Source of the DNA: Diplolepis rosae
Taxonomy: Eukaryota; Arthropoda; Insecta; Hymenoptera; Diplolepididae
Assembly: GCA_030998225.1 (NCBI GenBank)
Contig: JAPYXD010000028.1
Span: 310,001 to 374,000 of the forward strand
Reading direction: 5' to 3'
Length of the DNA stretch: 64,000 bases
Within the stretch, counting starts at the first letter, position 1. The number at the start of each line of letters is the position of its first letter. Positions 45,470 to 55,425 of this stretch are shown here, piece by piece. The notes under the pieces were generated by a model, which had not been told where the DNA came from, made no database searches, and saw only the letters and a program-made list of their open reading frames with translations. A program made the translations under genes and the position numbers.

Positions 45470-45952
45470 TTAATTTGTGTTTGCTAATTTTAAATAAGCT
45501 TTTCCTCTGTGATTTTTTACAACTGAGTCAACTACGTAGACGCCATCTTGGATATGTAATCGAGGTACATACCCTTCACTCTTTTCTGTATTTTTTATAT
45601 TATCATAAAATGTTGTAACTATTCGAGCTGGAATAGTAAATGTATTGGTAGATTTAAAAGGGTAACAATGATTCTCAATTTCTAAGCATTTTGAAGTATA
45701 GTTTATATTCACACTATTATCTTGAAAAAATTCTGATCCTAATACTCCATCTTCTTCTACTGGGACTTCATTGGAAATAATGTTAAATATCGTTGGATAA
45801 CCAAAAATGTTTATTTTTACCTGTCCTAACGTGTAAAGTGGTAAATCATTAATTCCTGTATGTTTCAATACGTTTTGGCTATTTATGGGTACTTCAGGGT
45901 TGAGAACCTTTTGTTTAGTTAAATTTCGAGCAGCACCAGTATCAATCATCAT
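45470..45952 (-). CDS. Aspartic protease of the 15-kb element
   Basis: 160 codons beginning at MMIDTGAARNLT, where DTG is the catalytic triplet of retropepsins. INIFGYPTIFNI and DGVLGSEFFQDN follow as the flap and C-terminal strands. The frame ends in a single stop before the RT linker. It processes Gag-Pol in LTR elements. Confidence 0.8.
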   Translation of the reverse strand: MMIDTGAARNLTKQKVLNPEVPINSQNVLKHTGINDLPLYTLGQVKINIFGYPTIFNIISNEVPVEEDGVLGSEFFQDNSVNINYTSKCLEIENHCYPFKSTNTFTIPARIVTTFYDNIKNTEKSEGYVPRLHIQDGVYVVDSVVKNHRGKAYLKLANTN

Positions 45953-46159
45953 GTGTGTTGGATTTTTTAGACCTTCCGTTGATATTATAATTGATGGAAT
46001 TGAAGTGGACTTTGAAATATTTATTGTTGTTGTTGTATGATCGTTAGAAGTGGATGCCAGTGGTTCTCGATTTATGCTTTCCTCAGTGCACCCGTGCTGG
46101 GGAGAGCTTTGGAGTTTTCCTGATTAGCTGTTTGTGATTGGTTATTTGGTCTTATCTTG

Positions 46160-47942
46160 CAGTCTCGTACTAAATGACCAGGTTGTTTACAGTAATTGCA
46201 AATTATTTCAGTTTAATTTCAATTTTGTTGAGTGTTATTATTTTGTAAAAATCTATTTTCATATGGTTTATTTCGATTTTGAAACTGTCCTGAGTTAAAG
46301 TTTTTATACTGTCCTGGATTCAATTGTCTATTAGTATTATTAACATTATTGTTATTATTGTAAAAATTTCTAGGAAAATTATTATTATTGTTGTATCTTT
46401 GTTGTAAAAAACTATTATTATTGTTTCTATAATTGTTATTTCTATTTTGTAAAAAATGATTGTTGTTATTATTAAAATTATAATTTTTATTTCTTAAAAA
46501 ATTGTTATTTGGAAAATTATTGTAATTGTTTTTTGCAAAATTATTATTATTATTACTTCTTTGACCATTGAAATTACTATATCCTTGTTGGTTAGGATGC
46601 AAAATTTTTTTTTGTTTATTGTTAAGAACTGCATCTTGAGCTTTACTTAAATGAAAACATTTTTCAGTTGTGTGACCTGGTTTTTTACAAATTAAACAAA
46701 TAGTTTTATTTTCAAGTGCTACGTTGAATCGGGTGGTTTTATTATTTTTATTATTATTAGTTGATTCTTCGGTTTTTAAATCAGCAGTCTTTTTATTTCT
46801 TCGCAGTGCAGAACTGGCAGCCAATCTTCGTTCTATGTCTATTGTATCATTAATTACTTCCTTAAATGTGTCCTTTTCTTCCACACGAATTTCTAACTCA
46901 GGACGCAAATCGCGTATAAAACATTGAATTACATCTCTTTCTAAATTTTGTTTAAAAGCATTATCTACCTGACCGTCATTATTAAGTCTGTGAGCATCTT
47001 CTATTCTATCAGCAATTTCTTTAATTATAGCAGCATAGGAAAGGACATTTTCTCTTTCCCACATAAATGTATTACCTAATTCTCCCTGCAATTGATATAC
47101 GCTTTTCGCAGGGGCATATACTCTTTTCAATTTTTCTATTAATTCCTCTATTGTTGCATACGTTGACCCAAAAATACATTTTCGTGCCTCACCAGACAAT
47201 TTACCTCTCAATAGACGTGCAAGATTTTCTTGGGCAGCAGGTGTCGGCAGCATTGCCTTTGCTTCCATGCAACCCTCAATAAAATGGGACAATGGGAGGT
47301 TACTTCCGTCGAACAAAGGGACCACCTCTAGCGCGTCGCGTAAGGATACCTGCTGGCTGTTAGGTATGGCTACGGCCATCTCTTCGTTGTTTACTATTAC
47401 GGGATTATCCTGATTTATGACTTCTGTATCGCTTTTGTCGTCGTCACTATCGTTGTTACTAATTAGAGAGTCGCGTGCCAAAGAGGTTTTCAATTTTTAT
47501 TTCAAGGTTCTTTTTTCTATTGTTATTACCGTTGAGCTTAGCAAGTTAGATCCGTCAAAATAAGATAACTCGTTCGTTAAAGTTTGATCTTGATTACTAG
47601 ATCCTGTCACAATGCTCAAATCTGGACAGAAACTTGAATGAAATCCGCTAGTATTGCTAGAATTTTCACTTGATATGGTTTGATCATTAATTAGTCTTGT
47701 CGAAACGTGAATCGTCTAGCTGAAAAGTGTTATCTAATTCTTGTTCAGCAGAAAAAGTGTTTTAAATATCATTGTATTTATTATAATCGTGGTAAGTTTC
47801 TTTGATTTTACCTGATCTTTTTTTTTTCAAGGTATCTATTTGATTCTGATCGACAATTTTTGGGTGTTGATTTTCTTGTTTTTCTTTACTACGTGTAATA
47901 ACTTTTTGGGCGGATTCTATAGGGGTATTTGAATTTGACATT
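46160..47942 (-). pseudogene. Gag of the 15-kb element
   Basis: The first ATG in the likely frame is at 47942; stops interrupt near 47765 and 47499, after which 424 codons are open (47493-46219, no ATG at its start). Capsid-like block: SLRDALEVVPLFDGSN, RLLRGKLSGEARK, DVIQCFIRDLRPELEIRV. CCHC knuckle 1 is CLICKKPGHTTEKC; knuckle 2 (CNYCKQPGHLVRDC, near 46200-46160) lies just past the stop. Between them is an exceptional Asn-rich tract (46260-46600) of NNN and FNN repeats. The protein would bind and package the genomic RNA. Confidence 0.8.
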
Positions 47943-48300
47943 GAGTCATTATAAATTTACAGTTTCTTTTTGTAGAGCGTTATCTTAGATTATTTATTGT
48001 TAATTATCGATTGCTTATAACAATTTAATAAAACTACATGTAAAATTTTGTTTGTAAATAAAGTGAAATTAGTAAAAATATAATTTTAATTTATAAAAAT
48101 TCAAAAAAAATTATAATAATAATTTCAAAATATAATTTAATTATTTTTATTTGTTTATAACAATAATTAATATTTTTACTCTTTTATTAGGAAATAAGAT
48201 AATAAAATAAAAATATAATTCTATAAAATATTCAAATAAATAAATAATCGCTCAATTTTCGTAAAATTATAATGTTAAATAATACATTTCTTAAAATTAT

Positions 48301-48301
<1 letters not shown>

Positions 48302-48356
<55 letters not shown>
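48302..48356. repeat. (TA)n microsatellite
   Basis: About 27 TA units. Confidence 0.95.
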
Positions 48357-48360
<4 letters not shown>

Positions 48361-48406
48361 TTTGTCCAAACCACGTGTGTCTTATAAATTATAATGATCT
48401 ATTTTA

Positions 48407-48637
48407 TTAATTTATTGAATTATAAATTTTTTTTTTAAATAAATAAAATTGTTTATAACAAGGATCAGATAAGATTCGAGTTATGCACAATTTATTTTTC
48501 TCTAGACTGGACAAGTTAGGCTCAAGCTCAGATCCTTGGACAATCTTTGCAAATAAAAATATTCTGTTCCTTAACAGAGTTAAAATTAAAGTTATAATCA
48601 ATACAATCACCAGCACTGCGACCTTTGCCCTACCCAC
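48407..48637 (-). CDS. Small leader ORF with hydrophobic N-terminus
   Basis: 76 codons. Residues 6-22 (VAVLVIVLIITLILTLL) would form a membrane segment, followed by Arg/Asn and a polar part with three Cys. No family recognised; may be a chance ORF in the leader. Confidence 0.3.
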   Translation of the reverse strand: MGRAKVAVLVIVLIITLILTLLRNRIFLFAKIVQGSELEPNLSSLEKNKLCITRILSDPCYKQFYLFKKKIYNSIN

Positions 48638-49035
48638 TGATCGTAATCAATGGTGACCGTTCAACGTACAATTAATGGTATTATACTCTCGTGTTCTGTT
48701 TTTTTGTTTGTTTTAACTTAAATCAACACTTAGTTAACAAATTAGATTAATTTTTTAAATAAGATAAGTTACTTAAACACTTAGGTTAGCCTCAAGTTCA
48801 GATCCCTGCGTGATTTTTCAAACTTATTTTATTTTATACAATTTATATAAATTATAAAATTTCAAAGAAATGATTTGATTATTAAATCATTAAGGTTAGC
48901 CTCAAGGTCAAATCCCTTTGTGATCTAACAAATCTATTTTATTGAAATTTCAAGTTACAAGTTGAAATAATATTTCATAATCATTTATTTATTCACTAGA
49001 AATAATCAATGTGTTAATTTTCAATTGACTTGTGT

Positions 49036-49053
49036 TTCCCGGCCGATGCACCA
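49036..49053 (-). promoter_or_regulatory. Primer-binding site, tRNA-Gly(GCC)
   Basis: The plus strand reads TTCCCGGCCGATGCACCA, identical to the expected 3' end of insect tRNA-Gly(GCC) with its CCA. It lies 14 nt inside the 5' LTR, a larger gap than usual. Confidence 0.85.
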
Positions 49054-49067
49054 GAAAAAAGGAAGTA

Positions 49068-49909
49068 TGTTACGTCACAAGTACGCAAATATACTTACTT
49101 TGATCGAAGATTCCTCGTTTTAAGTTAGGATCCAATGATCCTCGCTTAGGGATGAGGATAAGTCAATGAAAGATACAATGATTATGAAAATAATACACAT
49201 TGAATTTATTTTACTGGTTAAAATTTCCGGATATACATTCGTTAAGAGAATTCTTATATAATGTAGGCACAGGCTGGTTGGTACGTGGGTGAGAAAGAGA
49301 CAAAGAATAAAGATTGAGAGAGAGAGAGATTCGGTACCTTTATGTTGAGGGTTAATCCACACAGCGGTGAGTAGTAAATACTGGATCCCCACAGGTGTAG
49401 TCCAAGTGTGTGAGAGAGACGGAGTTATAGGCCGCACAGGTATATTCCGTAAAGGGCGGTGATCCAAACTTTTGACACTGTTCGAAGATCTTTACAAAGA
49501 TCTATACAAGTCCACGATGACTTTTACGACTCCCGAACTTTGATTTTAAATTGTCCTGGTCGAATTTTATTAATCTCAAACTCAGAGATTTTCGAAGTTA
49601 AATTGAAATGCCGCACTGGACTACTGTCGCGAGACCGGTTATAAATCCGAAGGAAAATTTAAGTGTCGAACTAGACGAAGAATTTACTGACTGCTTGCTC
49701 TTGGTGTGGGCCTCTTTTATATTTTTTTATACAAATTGACGGTCAGCGAAAATCGTGACGTGGTCATATCTACTTAGAGGAGAAGGGGCCCTATACTGCT
49801 CCCTGCTTCCCCTACTCCCTATTCCCCTTTATCGATTTTCTCATAGATTTCTTAACTCAATCCAGCCTGTGTGTATTATATACATTCAAATATGTCGCGG
49901 GACGTGACA
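49068..49909 (-). repeat. 5' LTR of the 15-kb element
   Basis: 842 bp, nearly identical to 34861-35700. Promoter: TATAAAAG at 49721-49714 and initiator TCAGT at 49690-49686, so minus-strand transcription should start near 49689. Confidence 0.95.
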
Positions 49910-50049
49910 ACAGGAATTTATTCCACAATTACACTTATGCAATGGAATTTATTCAGAAAATGCAATTGTTTTTTGTAACAACAATAAAGCGTACATGAAA
50001 ATATTTAATACAAATACATAACCTCAAAGGTTACCCATACCAACTGTTG

Positions 50050-50372
50050 AATTGATCAATTTTGAAGAGGTATCAATACATGAAGAAAAGCAAACTGACA
50101 CAAAAACAAGTTTTGAACACAGAAAAGAATTCAATTTTTCACAACAAATTTTCAATAATTTTATTAATCCAATTCCAAAAGTAAATGATTATGATCAGTC
50201 ATTTAACATTTCAAATGAAAATCGAGAAAATTACATCAAAGGATTATTAAGATTAGATCATTTAAATAAAGAAGAAAAACACGTTGAAAATTTGATTGAA
50301 AGATATGCAGATCGATTTCACATACCAGGAGAACCATTAGGAGCAACAACTGCCTTACAACATATTATTTTG
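50050..50372 (+). pseudogene. Pol linker before RT (plus element)
   Basis: About 107 codons: LLRLDHLNKEEKHVENLI and ADRFHIPGEPLGATTALQHI correspond to the segment just before RT in the sibling. Interrupted at 50373 by an unknown insert. Confidence 0.7.
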
Positions 50373-50867
50373 TAGAAGTTTCCGTCCTGGGCGAATATTC
50401 CAATGATTCTGTCATTAACGAGAATTGGCATATGTCAAAAAAGTGAGGTTATGGGAGGAATTTTGAACTTACCTCTCATTTCCATGATTGGAATTGTGCT
50501 CTCGAAAGTCAATAATCATGAAAAATACGTGGCACTAAATTTAGTGTGCTTTTTCACATTATATTTGAAAATTTTTGCTGCTAATCATCAATAGATACAA
50601 TCGACGAAACTTTCCGCATTCAAACACTGACACAATATACAGTAATGTTTAGCGCGTTGTCGTTCCGGTGCTGGACATGACTGACTACTGTCTAGACAGG
50701 ACTGAGTCCTGTGCTCGTTATTAATGCCTAAGACATTAGTGTGTACGCCCTGGACATGAGTGGTTCATGTCTAGCGAGGACACAGTGATGTCTATTATCA
50801 ATTTTCATCGTCGGACATAAACCACTCCTATCCGGACAATACTGAGTCATGTTTTTTTTCTCGGTGT
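50373..50867. mobile_element. Unknown palindrome-rich insert in pol
   Basis: About 495 bp absent from the sibling pol. Its right half repeats a near-palindromic motif: GGACATGACTGACTACTGTC, GGACATGAGTGGTTCATGTC and GGACATAAACCACTCCTATC, each followed by a related GGAC..ACTGAGTC/AGTGATGTC arm. No coding capacity. Confidence 0.55.
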
Positions 50868-51323
50868 ACATAAAGAAGAAATTTCACGTCAAGCAAATGA
50901 ACTAATTGAAAATAAAATTATTAAACCCTCACAATCACCGTATAATATACCTGTTTGGATAGTAGGTAAAAAATTGGACTCGCATGGAAATAGAAAATGG
51001 CCAATGGTACTTGATTTTCGCAAACTCAATGAAAATTGATTGGAGGTTCTTATCCTTTACCAAATATAATCGATATTTTAGATCAACTGGGATCAGCACA
51101 ATATTTTTCTGTATTTGATCTTGCTTCTGTATTTCATCAAATAAAAATGAGCCCTGAAGACTCTTATATAATAACCGTTTCAACCCCTTATGGCCATTAC
51201 GAATTTGACCGTACGACATTTGGTTTAAAAAACGCACCTGCTACCTTTCGACGATTAATGGATTTAGTTTTAACAAGACTTCAAGGAACTGAATTATTCG
51301 TCTACTTGGATGACATCGTTTTA
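50868..51323 (+). pseudogene. Reverse transcriptase, first part (plus element)
   Basis: KWPMVLDFRKLNEN (stop and frameshift follow near 51040), SAQYFSVFDLASVFHQ with the first catalytic Asp, TTFGLKNAPATF, and the catalytic FVYLDDIVL at 51296-51322. Mariner B is inserted at the TA right after the YLDD box. Confidence 0.85.
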
Positions 51324-52533
51324 CCAGGGGTTTTAGTTGAAGTTTGCCGGTTTTTTCAATAAAGAAAACACTTAATTCTCAAGGGAATCTCAAAAATGTT
51401 TTATTCAAAGTATTTACCATTGGATTCTACACATTTTGCGCATCTTTCAGGCAAATCATGGATACCATTCCAAAAAAACTTTTTCTTTTTCAAGGCAAAC
51501 CATTCGATAGTCGGACGGGGCGAGATCTGGAGAGTACGGCGGGTGCGATAATATTTCCCAATTCAATGCTTTTAATGTGTTCTTCACCACTTTAGCGGTA
51601 TGAGACGGTGCGTTGTCATGTTGTAGGATAACTTTGCCATGTTTTCGGGCCCATTCCGGCCGTTTTTCGATCAACGCATGATTCAAATTGATAATTTGTT
51701 GTCGATAGTGATCCGTATTCACCGTCTCACCAGGTTTAAATAACTGGGAGTACACCAAACCACACAGGGTCCACCAAACACAGAGCATTGTCTTACGGCC
51801 AAAGCGATTTGGCCTTGGAGTCGATATGCCGAAATCACCAGGTGAAAGCCATGATTTTTCCCGATTCGGGTTCTCGAAATAAATCCATTTTTCGTCTCCC
51901 GTGACAATTCGATGCAGAAAAGATTTCCTTTCGAACCGTTGAAGCAGCATTTCACAAATGGTTTTTCGATTTTCCATTTGTCTATCGTTCAGTTGGTGTG
52001 GTACCCATTTTCCATACTTTTGGATTTTTCCCATGGCTTTTAAACGTTGGAAAATTGCTCCTCGGGTCACATTTAGTGTTTGTGCCAATTGTTGTTGCGA
52101 TTGGGTTGGGTCTTCATCCAATAACGCCTGCAATTCCTCGTCTTCGAACTTTTTCGCTGCACCAGGACGTTCATTGTCTGTTAAATCGAAATTTCCACTT
52201 TTAAATTGACGAAAATATGTCTCACATGTTCTAATCATTGGATCATGTTCACCATAAGTTTCTACCAGCAATCGATGAGCTTCAACTGCTTCTTTCTTTT
52301 TCTGAAATAAGAAAAGCAACGAATGCCGCAAATGCGATTTACTTGGAACGAAACTAGACATAGTCACTGAGGTAAACAACTATGATGCTATTATTTTGGC
52401 AGAATGTAATTGTGTATTTTTGAAGGTTATTGTCCATAGAAAAATATGACATAGATGCCAAATCATAGAAATGTATACATATCTCTAGCGACATCTATGA
52501 GTAAAACCGGCAAATTTCAACTAACACCCCTGG
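51324..52533 (-). mobile_element. Mariner B, copy 2, both ends present
   Basis: 1,210 bp with inverted ends CCAGGGGTTTTAGTTGAAGT (left) and ACTAACACCCCTGG-type (right, inverted), about 31 bp with few mismatches, and a TA target duplication (51322-51323, 52534-52535). Removing it restores the reading frame of the interrupted RT. Confidence 0.95.
51456..52379 (-). pseudogene. Mariner B transposase, internally deleted
   Basis: 307 codons with a complete N-terminal DNA-binding region (FRQFKSGNFDLTD), WVPHQL, and the DD34D triad (VTGDEKWI, LQHDNAPSH, YSPDLAPSD). Just after the third Asp, about 86 bp present in copy 1 (17590-17680) are missing and the frame shifts, so the protein ends prematurely through MVCLEKEKVFLEWYP. 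Otherwise almost identical to copy 1. Confidence 0.9.
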
Positions 52534-53680
52534 TATATGCAAATTCCCTTGAAGAACATGAGGAAAATGTTAACAAACTAATGGAAAGATTAAGAGCAGC
52601 AAATCTCAAATTACAGCCAGATAAATGTGAATTTTTACGCCCAGAAGTTGCTTATTGAGGACACATAATAGACAAGGAAGGAATACGACCAGACCCTAAG
52701 AAATTAGAGGCAGTAAAAAATTTTCCGATACCAAAAAGCCCTAAAAATATTAAACAATTTTTAGGATTAGCTGGTTATTAGCGAAGATTTATTGATGGAT
52801 TTTCTAAAATTGCAACACCCTTAAATCAACTTTTAAAGAAGGATGTAAAATTTAATTGGTCAGAAAAACAAAAAGAAGCATTTGAACTTTTAAAAGAAAA
52901 ATTGTGTGAAGAACCTCTTTTACAAAGACCAGACTTCTCACAACCTTTCATTTTAACAACTGATGTGTCAGGATTCGCTATAGGAGGAATACTTTCACAA
53001 GGTAAAATAGGTAAGGATAAACCCATAGCTAATACTTCTAGATCATTAAATGACTGTGAAATAAAATACGACACATACGAAAAAGAAGCCTTAGCAATTA
53101 TTTATTGCGTAACATATTTTCGCCCTTATTTATACGGAGGAAACTTCACCTTGGTCACAGACCATAAACCACTAGTATGGTTTCAAAACTCGTAAGATCC
53201 TTGCTCTCGAGTAACTAGATAGAAACTTAAATTGGCAGACTGTGATTTCGATGTTGCATATAAGGCAGGTAAAACTAATGCAAATGCAGATGCTTTATCA
53301 AGGTATCCTATTGACGTAGAGAATATTGAACATAATTATATAAATAATAAGACTTGTAATGAAGTAAATTCAGTTAAACCAAGAAATGCAAAATGCATAT
53401 CTGATTCAGAATATAAGGAAAAAGTACTCGTAACAGATCTAGCATGCCATGAAGAAATAAACTATGATAATTTTGAAGAAGATATTGAGGAGAATAATTT
53501 CGAAGAAACTAAACAATTTATAAATGAGAAAAAATTATTTGAGAATATAAATAATCGAGGAAATTATGATAAACTAAAATATAAGGACATTGAAGACGAA
53601 AATATAACCACTGATAATTCTGGAGGAAACAAACAAATACCGTGTTACGTACGAATAATTAACTTTGAAATATTAAATTA
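52534..53680 (+). pseudogene. RT thumb and RNase H (plus element)
   Basis: Continues RT with NLKLQPDKCEFLRPEV, GHIIDKEGIRPDPKK and FLGLAGY (stop). RNase H: Asp in ILTTDVSGFAIGG, Glu in TYEKEALAI, Asp in LVTDHKPLVW, then ADALSRYP. Stops at about 52656, 52780 and 53192. An Asn/Glu-rich tail of about 110 residues follows. Ends at 53680; integrase is absent. Confidence 0.85.
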
Positions 53681-53689
53681 AAATATCAA

Positions 53690-55425
53690 ATTTAAATACT
53701 CGTTCGGTTCAAATTCCAAACTGCCAAATTTTAATTTATAAAAATAAAAATTATGTAAATCAAAATTTGTTTATTTATTGGGAACGTGCTTGCCCTCTCC
53801 TCTGACTGAGGAGGCTTTACCCACACACAAGCAAATAAGAGAAAATAATGGTTGGCTTTTAACCAGAAAAGGGTTGCGTGCTTTTCAACTCGCCCTTTTC
53901 GCCGCTAGAATTTTCCTATCAAATCTAATTAAAATATTTTATGAAAAATTATCACTACTGTTTTGAGATTCAGCAGTATTAATTTTTCTGCGATTTTCGC
54001 GCACCTTTATGCCGTTTTATTTTGGTAAAGGAAAAACTGCAAAACTGGGATTGCCGAAAATTTTCGTCGATGCACGTCTAGATGAAGACTTTTGTATTTT
54101 ACGTCCGCCCGACACGATTCCAAAAATAAATAATTTCGTTAGATAAAGTTTTACGGTTTTAATCAACTAAAGAGGATCCAAGAACTGTCGATCTAGACCG
54201 CAGACGGGCACGATAAAAGCAAAAATGGTTTCTTTATTATTCTAACGTCTGAATCCGGTCAAGACACTCAGAACACTGCGAATTTGATTTTTCCTTGATC
54301 CCTTTTACTTGTTTATCGCGAGGTGAGCATGGTAGGGTTTTCTTGATGATTAAGAAATTAATGACAGTGAGGATTTAGGAATTTGCACAAATGCTGATGT
54401 AGTTATTGCGCCATTTGCTGATTTTCAGAATGCAACTATTTCTCACCTCTTTCTACACCTATCGTGAGAAAGGAAATGTGCTCATCAATTTTCAGTATTT
54501 GATGCATGGTCATCAAATTGTAGAAACAATTTTAGTTTCTAGTATATTTCAGGGTAAATCAAAATATATATATTTAATTAGTCTAGGCTTATAATCTTCA
54601 GGTGGATTAAAGCTTTAACACAATTATTTAAGTATTCAGGTGAGCCTGGGGTTTCAGTTACAGAAAGCACGTGGCTTTTGCGGCGGGAGATCAGCTGGCT
54701 AAAGCATTTGAGCAAGGATAGGTGTATGAGAGGGAGATGCAATTATGAGATGAATACTAGCCTCGCGATGCACAGAAGAGCGCATCAAGATTTTCTAAAA
54801 GAGACCAGTATATTAGGCATGTGCATAGGCGAACGAAAGGAGGAATTGACAAACGGCAGAAAGACTTGGCGACAAACTGTGCATGGGTGTACGTGTACTA
54901 GATATCTCTCTCTCTTCCTCTCTCCTTCGTTCTCTTTTTCCTCTTCTATTCGTACATTCTATCGCGGTGACATAGTTGCGAGTCTGCTATTGCTCATTGT
55001 TTTTCCTATTTTATTCTTTATCCGCTCATCCTAGTCTCATTCTTCGCTTTTCTCTCATTTCATACCCTTATAGTTCATAGCGATCGAGTGCCTATGCACT
55101 CTCGCTATCAATTAATCTAGTTTATAAAACATTAATGCACCTGAAAAACATAAGGGTGAACTCTTCTTACCTTTAAAAGTTTTATTACTTGAACGTATTT
55201 AAATAACTGGAAAAATTAATTCAGAAATTACTGTACGTCTCGAGACCAGCTCGTATGACCAGAAATGCTGAGTTGCATTAGCCATTGGAATGCAATCAGG
55301 TTACGAATGCTCAAAAGTGTGCATTTAATTCACTTCTAAAAGCAATCGATATTCTATAAATTAGATTTTTCACATTAATAAAAACATTTTTCAAAAAATA
55401 TTGCACACTTTGGACCGTCCGTAAC
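53690..55425 (-). repeat. Unknown ~2-kb dispersed repeat, copy B
   Basis: Inverted counterpart of 8147-10130, more compact. No coding capacity recognised. It abuts the truncated end of the plus-strand gypsy element. Confidence 0.7.

Larger units (their letters stand above)
47943..49035 (-). other. Leader of the 15-kb element
   Basis: AT-rich 5' leader with a 55-bp (TA)n run at 48302-48356. It also has three copies of a motif like GGTTAGCCTCAAGGTCA (48893-48910, 48783-48800, and a variant near 48510). A small hydrophobic ORF lies at 48637-48407. Confidence 0.6.
34861..49909 (-). mobile_element. Full-length 15-kb env-bearing Ty3/gypsy element with accessory dsRBD genes
   Basis: Both LTRs, a 4-bp target duplication (ACAG at 34857-34860 and 49910-49913), primer-binding site (49053-49036) and polypurine tract (35710-35701) are present, so the ends are certain. 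Minus-strand order: gag, protease, RT/RNase H, integrase, envelope 1, dsRBD protein 1, dsRBD protein 2, envelope 2, two Cys-rich ORFs, dsRBD protein 3. The LTRs differ at roughly 15-20 positions by eye (about 98% identity), so insertion is fairly recent, although several ORFs carry stops or frameshifts. At 15 kb it is about twice the usual gypsy length. Confidence 0.9.
28481..53690 (+). mobile_element. Plus-strand Ty3/gypsy element, host of the nest
   Basis: LTR, tRNA-Gly primer site, a ~3-kb repeat-filled leader, gag, protease, RT and RNase H run left to right. They are split by a mariner (29990), an R1 LINE (31474), a foldback element (32973), the complete minus-strand sibling (34861-49909), a palindrome-rich insert (50373-50867) and mariner B copy 2 (51324). 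Integrase, env and the 3' LTR are absent; at about 53690 the element abuts the unknown 2-kb repeat. Gag and pol are similar in sequence to the nested sibling, so the two belong to one lineage. Confidence 0.75.

Noticed and set aside
8147..55425. One giant transposon (Maverick/Polinton-like) bounded by the inverted 2-kb repeats
   Set aside because: The interior is fully explained by unrelated nested elements. There is no DNA polymerase B, capsid or packaging ATPase, and the right copy abuts a truncated gypsy rather than a shared internal end.
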